Positions 35,071-44,106 of a stretch of 64,000 bases of DNA are shown here, in pieces. Source of the stretch: BOG-908 sp965198855 (GTDB lineage: Bacteria > Pseudomonadota > Alphaproteobacteria > Acetobacterales > Acetobacteraceae); the NCBI GenBank assembly GCA_965198855.1, contig CBDAPZ010000001.1, positions 806,001 to 870,000 of the forward strand, written 5' to 3'. Under the pieces are notes generated by a model. The model had not been told where the DNA came from. It was given only the letters and a program-made list of their open reading frames with translations, and searched no databases. Each line of letters opens with the position of its first letter. Position 1 is the stretch's first letter. A program made the position numbers and the translations under genes.

Positions 35071-35658
35071 TTGGCAAGGTCGAGACAACGCGGCACATCA
35101 GCGCGTGCCTTCCTGCGCGGCGCGCGCGGCGCGACGGCGCTCGAATTCGCCATCATCTCCGTGCCGTTCATGATGTTTACGCTGTTCCTCTTCGAGCTTG
35201 GCGTAGATTTCTATCTGCAATTGGCCCTCGACTACGCAGTGCAGCAGGGCGCGCGCAAACTCCAGACCGGTGCGGGCAACGCCGCCACGACGGCCAACGC
35301 CTTCAAGACCGATTGCATGTGCCCGGCGGTAGCGGGCTTTCTCAATTGCAGCCAGATCAGCATTACCGTCTATCCGCTGTCGGCCGCGGATTATTATGTC
35401 AACGGCCAAGCCGGCGCGGGCAACGTGCCGTTGTCCAACGGCAAGCTGAGCACGGCGAGCTGGGCGTTCAATTCCGGCGGTGCGTCGACGCTGATGTTTC
35501 TGCAGGCAATCTACACCTCGGCTTCGGTCGTGGGCTCGCTGGTGCCGGGCATGTCGACGAGCAGCAGCGCTGGGCAGGTGCGTGTCACCACCTCCTCCAT
35601 CGGTTTCATCAACGAAGCCTTCACCCCCCCGACGACGATCTGCGGTGCTGCTTCATGA
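35071..35658 (+). CDS. TadE-like pilus protein, cassette B gene 1
   Basis: 195 residues from TTG at 35071 (MARSRQRGTSARAFLRGARGATALEFAII). Paralogue of the gene at 32043, sharing the TALEFAI helix, FLFELGVDFYLQLALDYAVQQGAR and the CMCPAVAGFLNC cysteine segment. Overlaps the next gene by ATGA. More GC-rich in codon use than cassette A. Confidence 0.82.
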   Translation: MARSRQRGTSARAFLRGARGATALEFAIISVPFMMFTLFLFELGVDFYLQLALDYAVQQGARKLQTGAGNAATTANAFKTDCMCPAVAGFLNCSQISITVYPLSAADYYVNGQAGAGNVPLSNGKLSTASWAFNSGGASTLMFLQAIYTSASVVGSLVPGMSTSSSAGQVRVTTSSIGFINEAFTPPTTICGAAS

Positions 35659-36365
35659 GTAAAGCGCGCAGCAGGCGAGCAGTGGCAACGCTGGAGTTCG
35701 GCATCCTCGCCCCGGTGCTGGTGATCTTCCTGATGGGCATGGTCGATCTGGCGACGGCGATCGTCACCTTGCGGCGGCTGAATGCGGTGGTACAGCAGAT
35801 CGGGCTGATGGCGACCCAACTCTCGGTGCAGCCGGACCAGACCACCACGCTGACCGTCTCCCAGATGAACCAGGCGAGCAGCGTGATCTACGCGGTATTT
35901 CCCGCCTTGACCCGGCAAGCGGTCTACAACGCCAGCACCAATCCGGTGCCGGTGTATGCCGTGGTCGCGTCGGACGTGGTGTTCACGCCCACGTCGTCGA
36001 CCTGCACGGCGGGACTTACCTGCACCGCCTACACGGCGAATTTGGCCTGGAGCGTGCCGCTGCAATACGGCCAGCAGATACAGCGCGCCTGCGGCACGAT
36101 CACACAAACCACAGCCACTGCGTCGCCGTCGATCGTCAACAACCTGCCATCCACCGTCTCGACCAAGGGGATCACCAGCGCACTGACCTCCATGCTGGTG
36201 GTCGACGTGGTGTATAATTTCACCCCGTTCTTCGGCCGGTTTCTGGGTACACTCACCCTTCGGCAGACGGCCTATTTCAACCAGCGCTCCATCGCTGCGA
36301 GCTACATCACTTACAACATTGCATCGGCGCCCTCGGGCGGGGCCGTCTGCACGGGCTACACGTGA
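35655..36365 (+). CDS. TadE-like pilus protein, cassette B gene 2
   Basis: 236 residues from the ATG at 35655. Longer frames starting at 35061 overlap gene 1 and are rejected. Same architecture as 32612: RAVATLEFGILAPVLVIFLMGMVDL, QQIGLMATQLSVQPDQTTTLTV and VVDVVYNFTPFFGRFLG are near-identical to the paralogue. Ends GGAVCTGYT. Membrane-anchored minor-pilin-like protein. Confidence 0.82.
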   Translation: MSKARSRRAVATLEFGILAPVLVIFLMGMVDLATAIVTLRRLNAVVQQIGLMATQLSVQPDQTTTLTVSQMNQASSVIYAVFPALTRQAVYNASTNPVPVYAVVASDVVFTPTSSTCTAGLTCTAYTANLAWSVPLQYGQQIQRACGTITQTTATASPSIVNNLPSTVSTKGITSALTSMLVVDVVYNFTPFFGRFLGTLTLRQTAYFNQRSIAASYITYNIASAPSGGAVCTGYT

Positions 36366-37825
36366 TGGCGCTGCTGCGTCGTGACCGCTTGCGGGGTGCA
36401 CGTTCGGCCGCTGTCGCGGTGGTGTTCGCCACCATGGCGGTGCCGATAACCATGCTTGCGGGGCTGGTCATTGATTATGGCTGGGCGCTGCAGACGAAGT
36501 CCCAGCTCGACCTTGCGGCCGACGCGGCTGCGCTGGCGGCCGCACGCACGGCGGCATCCGGCTATGCCGCCGGCCAGACTTCCGCGATCTACATGGCGGA
36601 GGGGATCGTTGCCGCCAATCAATGGTGGGCCTCGCAGGCCGGTACCGTGGGGCAGGCCAAGAGCTACGCGGCCACGCCGACGATCATACAGACCGGCCAG
36701 ACGCTCACCGCAAACGTCGCCTACATCGCCTCGGTCAACCAGGTGATGCCGCGCATCTTCGGTGCCGCCGACGGCAGCACCGCGAACATCGCCAATACCG
36801 TGAGTGCTGCCATCACCGTGCATGCCTACGCCACGATCGATTTCCTGCTGGACAACACATCCTCGATGCTGCTGCCAGCGACGGCAGCGGACCTGACGAA
36901 GCTGCAGACGGCCGAACAGAGCTGGCTGAAGACTGCCGCGAACGTCACGCGGGTGAATACCGGCGGCTCGAGCCTTGCGGGCTGGAATGGAGGCACCGGC
37001 GCCTATTCGACGGCAAGCCTTCCACTGCCGGCGGTGGGCAATTACTGCGCCTTCGCCTGCCACTGGGCCAGCGGCTCGAGTGCGAGCAACAAGATCGACT
37101 ATTACGGCGTCGGGCGTGGTGCCGGCGAGACGATGCGCTTCGACCTGGTGCAGAGCGCCACGCAAACCGCGATACAGCAGATGGAAAGTCTTGAGCAGGT
37201 GAGCGGACAGCTCAGCCTCGGCATCTTTGCCTTTGGCGGCGTATCCATCACCACAGGCTATCTCAACACGGTGTTTGCCGAAGCGCCGATCGATACCACG
37301 ACCAATGGCGTCACCACCAAGAATGCAGGTGCCAACGCGGCGATCACGGCAATGCAGACACTCACGCCGCCAGTCACCCTCGATGTCGCCAACACCAATA
37401 TCGGAGTGGCGCTGACCAATACGCTCAGCATCACCGGCCAGGCGGGAAATGGATCAACCTCGGCGTCGCCCAAGAAATCGCTGATCCTGGTAAGCGACGG
37501 GCTGGAAGACGATAGCGAACCGCAATCCATTCCCAGCACGGAAGGGCCGATCAATCCCTCGATCTGCACCGAGATGAAACAGGCCGGTTACAACGTCTAT
37601 GTCCTCTATACGCCGTTGAACCCGGCGGCAGTCTATCTGCCGAACAATATGGCTTTGCAGCCCTATATCACCGGCGCCACGTCGCCGAGCATTCTCTCCG
37701 CACTGCAAAGCTGCGCCAGCGCCTCGAGTGATGTCATTCAGGCCACGTCTTCGAGCGATATACAGGCGGGTATGGTGACGTTGATTAACCAGGCGGTGGG
37801 GAGCACGACGCAGGTTACAAATTAG
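36365..37825 (+). CDS. TadG-like protein with von Willebrand A domain, cassette B gene 3
   Basis: 486 residues from the ATG at 36365; GTG at 36362 is an alternative. Same plan as the protein at 33367: TadG helix (AAVAVVFATMAVPITMLAGLVIDYGW), TKSQLDLAADAAALAAARTA, then a VWA domain with DNTSSM, NTNIG and VSDGLEDD, the CAFACHW pair and PQSIPSTEGPINP. The two proteins align along their whole length. Coupled to gene 2 by overlapping stop and start. Confidence 0.82.
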   Translation: MALLRRDRLRGARSAAVAVVFATMAVPITMLAGLVIDYGWALQTKSQLDLAADAAALAAARTAASGYAAGQTSAIYMAEGIVAANQWWASQAGTVGQAKSYAATPTIIQTGQTLTANVAYIASVNQVMPRIFGAADGSTANIANTVSAAITVHAYATIDFLLDNTSSMLLPATAADLTKLQTAEQSWLKTAANVTRVNTGGSSLAGWNGGTGAYSTASLPLPAVGNYCAFACHWASGSSASNKIDYYGVGRGAGETMRFDLVQSATQTAIQQMESLEQVSGQLSLGIFAFGGVSITTGYLNTVFAEAPIDTTTNGVTTKNAGANAAITAMQTLTPPVTLDVANTNIGVALTNTLSITGQAGNGSTSASPKKSLILVSDGLEDDSEPQSIPSTEGPINPSICTEMKQAGYNVYVLYTPLNPAAVYLPNNMALQPYITGATSPSILSALQSCASASSDVIQATSSSDIQAGMVTLINQAVGSTTQVTN

Positions 37826-37828
37826 AAA

Positions 37829-37888
37829 GCACTTCTTTTTTGAAAAGAAGGAGCAAAAAGCCTCTATTTATCAAGGCTTTATGTTTAT
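37829..37888 (-). repeat. Dispersed palindromic repeat, copy 8 (degenerate)
   Basis: Arms CTTCTTTT (37832-37839) and AAAAGAAG (37843-37850), loop TTG, followed by GAGCAAAAAGCC. Read on the minus strand it follows the family order but is less conserved and has a longer left end. It lies head-to-tail opposite copy 9. Confidence 0.65.
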
Positions 37889-37910
37889 CCAGCGAGAGCC
37901 GCGACAGCGC

Positions 37911-37958
37911 GCAAAAGTCTTTTGGTTCTTTTTTTCAAAAAAGAACTGCTTCCTCCCT
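37911..37958 (+). repeat. Dispersed palindromic repeat, copy 9 (upstream of bamA)
   Basis: Perfect arms GTTCTTTTTT (37925-37934) and AAAAAAGAAC (37937-37946), preceded by CAAAAGTCTTTTG and followed by TGCTTCCTCCCTTCC. Confidence 0.85.
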
Positions 37959-38013
37959 TCCCACCGCTTTATGGACACGGCTCGCAAACTCGGGTAGCCC
38001 GCAGGTCAACCGG

Positions 38014-38049
38014 CCCCCAGGGCTGGCGCTCCCTGGGGGTCTTTTCTTG
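38014..38049 (+). promoter_or_regulatory. Hairpin with T-rich tail masking the bamA Shine-Dalgarno
   Basis: Perfect 9-bp stem CCCCCAGGG (38014-38022) and CCCTGGGGG (38031-38039), 8-nt loop, then TCTTTTCTTG. The 3' arm GGGGG is the only candidate Shine-Dalgarno for the TTG start at 38047, 8 nt downstream. The structure could act as a terminator/attenuator or as a translation switch. Confidence 0.55.
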
Positions 38050-40644
38050 CACCGTTCTCGCGCAGCCCTTCTTGCCACCTTTTGCCTTTTCACCCTGGGC
38101 ACCGAGGGTCCTGCCGGCGCGCAGACAACGCCGCCCGCGCCTGACACCACGGCACCTGCGCCCGTGCCGGTGCACCACGCAAAGCCGCGGGTGAGCCGTC
38201 GCGCGCGCCCGGCCGCACCGCTGACCAAGGCGCAGGCGGGCGATACCATCCAGGCGATCAAGATCACCGGCAATGCGCGAATCGAGGATGGCACCATCCT
38301 CTCCTACATGCTGGTGCAGCCCGGCGACCCGTTCAGCAGCGAGCGCGTGGACCGCTCCCTCCGTACGCTGTACGCCACCGGCCTGTTCTCCGATGTGAGC
38401 CTCAAGCGCGATGGCGACACTCTGGTGGTGACCGTGCTGGAGAACCCGCTGGTTAACGAGATCAGCTTCGAGGGCAACCACAACGTCAAGGAAGAGGATC
38501 TGCGCAAGGCGCTCGGACTGCGCTCTCGTGCGGTGTTTACCACCCGCATGGCACAGCAAGATCGTCAGAAGCTGCTCGGCGTCTATGCCGGCAAGGGGCG
38601 CTTCGCGGCCAGCGTCGAGCCGCTGATCACCAAGCTGCCGCAGAACCGTGTCAACGTGATCTTCAAGATCGTCGAGGGTGGCGAGACGCAGATCAGCCGG
38701 ATCATCTTCGTCGGCAACCACGCGTTTTCTGAAAACGACCTCAAGGCCGTGGTAGATAGTCGCGAGGAGCGTTGGTGGCGTTTCCTCTCCAGCAGCGACC
38801 AGTTCAACCCGGAGCGGGTGAATTTCGACCGCGAGTTGGTGCGGCGCTTCTACCTCGAGCACGGCTATGCCGATGTGCAGGTGACCAATACGGTCGCCGA
38901 ACTGTCACCGGACCGCAAGGCGTTCTTCCTGACCTTCCAGATCGAGGAGGGCGCGCGCTACCGAGTCGGGAAGGTCAGCGTCAAAAGCCTGGTGCCGAAG
39001 GTGGCGGCCGAGCCGTATGCCGGGCTGGTGCGGCAGCAGCAGGGCGCATTCTATAACGGCGAACTGGTCGAGAAGGCGTCTGATTCCATTCAGGACAAGG
39101 TGCGCCTCACCGGCGATCCCTTTCTGGTGGTCAATCCGCGGATTGCCCGCGACCCGAAGAAGAAGACCGTCGATCTCGAGTTCGATATCGTCAACGGCAA
39201 GCGCAGCTGGGTCGAGCGTATCGATATCTCCGGCAATACGGTGACCCGTGACAAGGTGATCCGCCGCGAGTTCCGCTTTGCGGAAGGTGACCCGAACGAT
39301 CCGGCGCTGGTGCGCCAGACCAAGCAGCGGCTGACTGATCTGGGCTACTTCACCGACGTGAAGCTGACGCCGGTGCCGGGCTCCGCGTCCGACAAGGTGC
39401 TCATCAACACCGATCTTACCGAGAAGGCGACCGGCGAGCTGTCGCTGGGCGGCGGCTATTCGACCACGGCCGGCATTCTCGGCCAGGCCGGCCTGCGCCA
39501 GCACAATTTGATCGGCACCGGCATCGATGCGGGCATCAACGGCACCATCGGCACCTATGAAAGCCAGGTGGATATCTCCGCTACCGACCCCTATTTCCTC
39601 GATCGCAACCTGGTCGCCGGCGGCGACATCTTCTACCTGAACAACAACAACTACTATGTGTCGGACTATAGCGAGACGCGCGTCGGCTTTACCGCACGGC
39701 TGGGTTTTGCCTATAACGACCATGTCAGCCAGGCGCTGAACTACACGCTCAGCGATCGCGATGTGAACAACCTGTCCTCCTTCGCCTCGGTGTTTGTGCA
39801 GGACGAGCAGGGCGCGACATTGCTGTCGCAGCTCGGCCAGACGATCGCGTTCGACTGGCGCGACAGCCGCGTCAATCCGCATGACGGCTTCATCGTGCGA
39901 TTCGGCACCGATTTCGCGGGGCTTGGCGGCAACGAGAACTATATCCGCACCAAGATCGACTCGACCTATTTCCTGCCGCTGGATTATTTCACCGGCAATT
40001 CGGATTGGGGCTTCTCGTTCTCGCAGGGTGCCGGTTATCTCAAGAGCCTGCAGAGCAAGGAGCTGATCATCGATCGCTTCTTCCTGGGCGGCGACAATCT
40101 GCGCGGCTTCCTCGACCAGGGCGCAGGCCCGCACTCGGTTGCGTATTCGGAATGCGCCAATGTCAACACGCTCAAGGTTGTTCCGTCGCCGGCTGGTGGC
40201 TGTCCCGGCGCTACCGGCTATACGGGCTCCGCTACCAGCCCTTATATCCTCTATCACGGCGCTGATCCGCTCGGCGGCAACTTCATTTGGACGCAGTCCA
40301 CGGAATTGCATTTCCCATTGCCGGTGCCTGCGGATTTCGGGCTGAGCGGGCGCGCTTTCATGGATACCGGCGGTCTTTCCGGCCTCAACGCGCCGCCGAA
40401 TGCGATCACGGCGTGCCTGGCCACGTCAGCAAAAAACAAGGCCGGGCAGACGATCGACGATCACGGCACGCCCATCACCAAGTGCTACTACGACGATAGT
40501 TCGCCGCGCATGTCGGTGGGATTCGGCTTTTCGTGGAAGTCGCCGTTCGGTCTGATCAATATCGATCTCGGCATACCGGTCCTGAAAAAATCCTACGACC
40601 AGACACAGATCTTCAAATTCGGTTTCGGTACAAGGTTCCAGTAA
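38047..40644 (+). CDS. bamA: BamA, outer-membrane protein assembly factor
   Basis: 865 residues from TTG at 38047 (MHRSRAALLATFCLFTLG, signal peptide ending GPAGA). The open frame reaches 37840 but that part is translated repeat. Five POTRA domains (from about residue 65, IQAIKITGNARIEDGTI, to about 420) precede a 16-strand barrel with the loop-6 motif FFLGGDNLRGF and an aromatic C-terminus (RFQ preceded by FKFGFG). Core of the BAM complex that folds outer-membrane barrels. An inserted loop with two cysteines (SECANVNTLK...GGCPGATGY) is unusual. skp-like follows immediately. Confidence 0.94.
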   Translation: MHRSRAALLATFCLFTLGTEGPAGAQTTPPAPDTTAPAPVPVHHAKPRVSRRARPAAPLTKAQAGDTIQAIKITGNARIEDGTILSYMLVQPGDPFSSERVDRSLRTLYATGLFSDVSLKRDGDTLVVTVLENPLVNEISFEGNHNVKEEDLRKALGLRSRAVFTTRMAQQDRQKLLGVYAGKGRFAASVEPLITKLPQNRVNVIFKIVEGGETQISRIIFVGNHAFSENDLKAVVDSREERWWRFLSSSDQFNPERVNFDRELVRRFYLEHGYADVQVTNTVAELSPDRKAFFLTFQIEEGARYRVGKVSVKSLVPKVAAEPYAGLVRQQQGAFYNGELVEKASDSIQDKVRLTGDPFLVVNPRIARDPKKKTVDLEFDIVNGKRSWVERIDISGNTVTRDKVIRREFRFAEGDPNDPALVRQTKQRLTDLGYFTDVKLTPVPGSASDKVLINTDLTEKATGELSLGGGYSTTAGILGQAGLRQHNLIGTGIDAGINGTIGTYESQVDISATDPYFLDRNLVAGGDIFYLNNNNYYVSDYSETRVGFTARLGFAYNDHVSQALNYTLSDRDVNNLSSFASVFVQDEQGATLLSQLGQTIAFDWRDSRVNPHDGFIVRFGTDFAGLGGNENYIRTKIDSTYFLPLDYFTGNSDWGFSFSQGAGYLKSLQSKELIIDRFFLGGDNLRGFLDQGAGPHSVAYSECANVNTLKVVPSPAGGCPGATGYTGSATSPYILYHGADPLGGNFIWTQSTELHFPLPVPADFGLSGRAFMDTGGLSGLNAPPNAITACLATSAKNKAGQTIDDHGTPITKCYYDDSSPRMSVGFGFSWKSPFGLINIDLGIPVLKKSYDQTQIFKFGFGTRFQ

Positions 40645-40645
40645 T

Positions 40646-41479
40646 ATGCGTTTCCGCCTGAGACTTTTCGTCGGCGCAGCCTGCGCTGCGATGTCGCCGC
40701 AGCTTGCTTTGGCGCAATCCAATCCCGGCTGGTTCGTCCCGCCGGCGGCAACCCCGGCGCCGACCCATTCCACCCCAGCGGCACGTCCACGCACGGCACG
40801 TCCGGTGCCAGTCCAGGCGGCGCCATTGCCCGAGCCGGATCCGCAGGCCGACGATCAGCAGGCTCAGCAGGGGCCGGCGCCCAATCTGCCGAAACCGCCG
40901 GTGCCAACGCTTGGGCCGTTGCCGAAAGCGTCCCCGCCGCCGGCGCTGGTGATGGCTGTGCTCGGCGTGCCTGATGTGATGCAGCAATCCAATGCCGCGC
41001 AGATCATCCAGCGGGTGATCGGTGCGCGCCGTGAGAAGCTGCGTGCGGATGTCGAGAAGGCGCAGGCGACGTGGCGCGAGCTGGAGCAGAGCCTGCAGAC
41101 TGACGCGCCGAAGCTGACGCCCGACCAGGGCCGTGCGCGCGAGCGTGCGTTGCGCGACCGTGTGGCCAATGATCGCCGCACCTTGCAGGAGCGCAACAAG
41201 GTGATCCAGGAAGCCGGCCAGGTGGCGCTGGGTCAGATCGAGCGCACATTGAGCATCATTGTGCAGCGTGTCGCAGAGGCGCATGGAATTAACATGGTTC
41301 TGCATCATTCCAACGTTGTTCTGAACACCCCACAATTCGACATCACGGAAGAGGTCGTGGCCCAGCTGAACAAGCTGCTTCCCACCGTCCAGATCCCGCC
41401 CGACGGCGTTGACCCTGCCACCCTGCCGGCCACCTGGGGCACGCCACCTGCGGCCGCCACCCCCGTAGCGGCCCATTGA
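40646..41479 (+). CDS. OmpH/Skp-family periplasmic chaperone
   Basis: 277 residues. Signal peptide 1-23 (AAMSPQLALA), then an unusual Pro/Ala-rich linker of about 75 residues, and a coiled-coil OmpH/Skp domain (about 100-255: GVPDVMQQSNAAQIIQRVIGARREKL... LGQIERTLSIIVQRVAEAHGINMVLHHSNVV). Skp holds unfolded outer-membrane proteins for BamA. It lies 1 bp after bamA. The length is greater than typical Skp (about 160-200) because of the linker. Confidence 0.87.
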   Translation: MRFRLRLFVGAACAAMSPQLALAQSNPGWFVPPAATPAPTHSTPAARPRTARPVPVQAAPLPEPDPQADDQQAQQGPAPNLPKPPVPTLGPLPKASPPPALVMAVLGVPDVMQQSNAAQIIQRVIGARREKLRADVEKAQATWRELEQSLQTDAPKLTPDQGRARERALRDRVANDRRTLQERNKVIQEAGQVALGQIERTLSIIVQRVAEAHGINMVLHHSNVVLNTPQFDITEEVVAQLNKLLPTVQIPPDGVDPATLPATWGTPPAAATPVAAH

Positions 41480-41490
41480 TCCTTCACCAG

Positions 41491-41541
41491 GACATAAAAG
41501 TTTTTTGGTTCTTTTTTTCAAGAAAGAACCGCTTCCTTCTG
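41491..41541 (+). repeat. Dispersed palindromic repeat, copy 10 (skp/lpxD)
   Basis: Arms GGTTCTTTTTT (41507-41517) and AAGAAAGAACC (41520-41530), one mismatch in 11. Preceded by GACATAAAAGTTTTTT and followed by GCTTCCTTCTGCC. It lies between skp and lpxD within the plus-strand envelope cluster. Confidence 0.85.
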
Positions 41542-41560
41542 CCTTGTCCAATGGCATCTC

Positions 41561-42616
41561 ATGTCTGACTCCCTCCTAGGCGACCCCCGCTTCTTCGAGC
41601 GTGCGGGTCCCTATTCCCTGTCCGACCTTGCAGCCCCGATACAGGCCGAGTTGCTGCGTCCGGAGCTTTGCGAAGGCAGGCGCCTGATCGGTGTAGCCCC
41701 CCTGCAGACCGCAGCGCCCGACCAGGTCAGTGTGCTGCACAATCCGAAATACGCGGACGCGCTGGAGCAGACGAAGGCCGGCGTAGTGATAGTGAAGCAT
41801 ACGTTCGGCCCGCGTGTACCGCCGTCGAGCACGGCGTTGCTGGTGGCCGATCCGCACGAGGCGTGGGCGCGGGTGGCGCTGCTGTTTCATCCATCGCCCA
41901 AGCCGGTGCCGGGCGTCCATCCGCGTGCAGTGGTCGATCCGATGGCGAAGGTGGACGCTACCGCTGAAATCGGCGCGAATGCGGTGATCGGCGCACGGGC
42001 GGAAATTGGTGCCGGGTGCCAGATCGGGCCTGGAGCGGTAATCGGAGCAGGGGTGGTCATGGGCCCCGGCTGCCGTGTGGGCGCGCTCGCCAGCATCAGC
42101 CACGCGCTTCTTGGCGCGCGGGTTTATGTCTATCCGGGCGCGCGCATCGGGCAGGAGGGATTCGGCTTTGCCATTACCAAGGCGGGCTTCCTGACCGTGC
42201 CGCAGCTCGGCCGGGTGATCCTGCATGATGACGTGGAGATCGGCGCCAACTCGACAGTTGATCGCGGCGCCTCGCACGACACGGTGATAGGGGCCGGGAC
42301 ACGCATCGACAATCTGGTTCAGCTTGGGCACAATGTTCAGCTTGGTCGGAGCTGCCTGATGGCGGCGCAATCCGGCGTGTCCGGCTCATCGGTGCTAGGG
42401 GATTTCGTGCAGATTGGTGCGCAGGCGGGATTGACCGGGCATCTCGCGGTAGGCGACAAGGCGCGCATCGGCGCACAGGCGGGCGTCATGTCCGATGTGC
42501 CGGCGGATACCGCGATCCTCGGCAGTCCGGCGATGCCGCTCAAGGAATTCTTCCGAAACGTGGCGGTGCTCCGCCGTCTTGCCCGCAGGAATGCGGGCGA
42601 CAAATCAGCGGACTGA
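41561..42616 (+). CDS. lpxD: UDP-3-O-acylglucosamine N-acyltransferase
   Basis: 351 residues. N-terminal uridine-binding domain then a left-handed beta-helix of hexapeptide repeats (about residues 120-320: AEIGANAVIGARAEIGAGC...). The catalytic-histidine region QLGHNVQLGRSCLMAAQSGVSG is present. Adds the second acyl chain in lipid A synthesis. Starts the lpxD-fabZ-lpxA-lpxI operon. Confidence 0.96.
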   Translation: MSDSLLGDPRFFERAGPYSLSDLAAPIQAELLRPELCEGRRLIGVAPLQTAAPDQVSVLHNPKYADALEQTKAGVVIVKHTFGPRVPPSSTALLVADPHEAWARVALLFHPSPKPVPGVHPRAVVDPMAKVDATAEIGANAVIGARAEIGAGCQIGPGAVIGAGVVMGPGCRVGALASISHALLGARVYVYPGARIGQEGFGFAITKAGFLTVPQLGRVILHDDVEIGANSTVDRGASHDTVIGAGTRIDNLVQLGHNVQLGRSCLMAAQSGVSGSSVLGDFVQIGAQAGLTGHLAVGDKARIGAQAGVMSDVPADTAILGSPAMPLKEFFRNVAVLRRLARRNAGDKSAD

Positions 42617-42620
42617 AGCG

Positions 42621-43166
42621 ATGGACGGGACGAACCAAGAGACCGAGCGGGTGGAGAACCCCGGCGCGCCGGCAGGTGTGTCGCGCCGGCAGGAGATGCC
42701 GGAGGGCACCCTGGTGGAAGTGTTCGACATTGCCCGGATCATGCGCGCGATACCGCATCGGTACCCTATCTTGATGATCGACCGGATGGTGGATGTCGTT
42801 CTCCACGTCTCGGCGGTGGGCATCAAGAACGTGTCCGGCAACGAGAATTTTTTTCAGGGCCATTTTCCCGGCCACCCGGTGATGCCGGGTGTGCTGATCA
42901 TCGAAGCCATGGCGCAGACCTCGGCGGCTCTCGTTGTCGAATCGCTCGGTGTGGAAGCGGCAGCTGGCCGCGTGGTGTATTTCATGACCATCGAGAGCGC
43001 GAAATTCCGCCGCCCAGTGGTGCCGGGTGACCAGTTGCGTGTGCACGTGACGCGGGAGCGGCGCCGTGGCAATGTGTGGAAGTTCTCCGGCATCGCCCGT
43101 GTGGACGGCGTGTCGGTGGCGGAAGCGACCTACAGCGCCATGATCATGGACGCCACACCGGCGTAA
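42621..43166 (+). CDS. fabZ: 3-hydroxyacyl-ACP dehydratase
   Basis: 181 residues from the ATG at 42621, 4 bp after lpxD. Hot-dog fold with catalytic GHFPGHPVMPGVLIIEAMAQ (His and Glu). A 30-residue charged N-terminal extension precedes the conserved IMRAIPHRYPILMIDRMV. Dehydrates 3-hydroxyacyl-ACP in fatty-acid synthesis, competing for the LpxA/LpxD substrates. Confidence 0.96.
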   Translation: MDGTNQETERVENPGAPAGVSRRQEMPEGTLVEVFDIARIMRAIPHRYPILMIDRMVDVVLHVSAVGIKNVSGNENFFQGHFPGHPVMPGVLIIEAMAQTSAALVVESLGVEAAAGRVVYFMTIESAKFRRPVVPGDQLRVHVTRERRRGNVWKFSGIARVDGVSVAEATYSAMIMDATPA

Positions 43167-43261
43167 CCTGGCGTTACCGTGCGTAAGACAGAGTGTGTTG
43201 GCGCAGGAGCGTCGCTTCATTAACTTGCGCGCCGTACAACACTCTGCAGACGGATTCGCTG

Positions 43262-44098
43262 ATGGACCAGATCGACCACCTCGCCGCGCGCGTGCACCCG
43301 ACGGCGATCATATCGCCCGGCGCGGTGCTGGCGGCCTCGGTCGAAGTGGGCCCCTGGTGCACGATCGGCGCGGATGTGGTGATCGAGGAGGGTGTGCGGC
43401 TGGTCAGCCACGTGGTGGTCGATGGCCGCACCCGGATCGGGGCCCACGCGGTGCTCTATCCCTTCTGCACTGTCGGGCTTCCGCCGCAGGACCTGAAATA
43501 TAAAGGCGAGCCGACACAGACGATCATCGGCGCGCGCACGCAGATACGCGAGCATTGCACCATCCATCGTGGCACCATCACCGGCAGCGGGATCACGCGC
43601 GTAGGGGCGGATTGCCTGCTGATGGCGGTCGTTCACGTAGCCCATGATTGCGAGCTCGGCGACGGGGTGATTGTGGCCAACAACGTGGTGATGGGCGGTC
43701 ATGTGCATATCGGCGACGGTGCGGTGATCGGCGGTGCGACCGCATTGCATCAGTTCGTGCGTATCGGCCGTGCTGCTATGGTTGGTGGCGCCTCTGGCGT
43801 GGAGGCTGACGTGATCCCGTTTGGCACCGTGCTCGGCAACCGCGCGCGGCTCACCGGGCTGAATGTGGTGGGACTGAAGCGCCGTGGTGTCGATCGCGCC
43901 GGTCTGCATCGTCTCCGTGCGGCGCTGCGGCTGCTGTTTGCGCCGGGCGAGGGGGACGCGGTGTTCAAGGATCGCCTGGTCGAGGCGCGCAAGCTGGCCG
44001 ATGACGCGCTGGTGGCGGAGATGCTGGCCTTCGTCGAGGCGCCTAGCAAGCGAGGGCTAGTACGATCTTCGGCGATGAAGATGGATGAGGAAGGCTAG
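43262..44098 (+). CDS. lpxA: UDP-N-acetylglucosamine acyltransferase
   Basis: 278 residues from the ATG at 43262. Frames further up begin in the fabZ-lpxA gap and lack the normal start. Hexapeptide beta-helix, catalytic-region HVAHDCELGDGVIVANNVVMGGHV and C-terminal helical domain. First step of lipid A synthesis. It follows fabZ by about 95 bp. The Shine-Dalgarno is weak. Confidence 0.95.
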   Translation: MDQIDHLAARVHPTAIISPGAVLAASVEVGPWCTIGADVVIEEGVRLVSHVVVDGRTRIGAHAVLYPFCTVGLPPQDLKYKGEPTQTIIGARTQIREHCTIHRGTITGSGITRVGADCLLMAVVHVAHDCELGDGVIVANNVVMGGHVHIGDGAVIGGATALHQFVRIGRAAMVGGASGVEADVIPFGTVLGNRARLTGLNVVGLKRRGVDRAGLHRLRAALRLLFAPGEGDAVFKDRLVEARKLADDALVAEMLAFVEAPSKRGLVRSSAMKMDEEG

Positions 44099-44106
44099 CC
44101 CTTACG

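Noticed and set aside
37840..38046. N-terminal extension of bamA
   Set aside because: It translates repeat copy 9 (KSFGSFFQKRTASS). The same kind of peptide appears upstream of dxr and dmeF, so it reflects the repeat, not protein.
38905..40311. 468-residue minus-strand frame over bamA
   Set aside because: Antisense shadow; bamA in the other frame has all its motifs.
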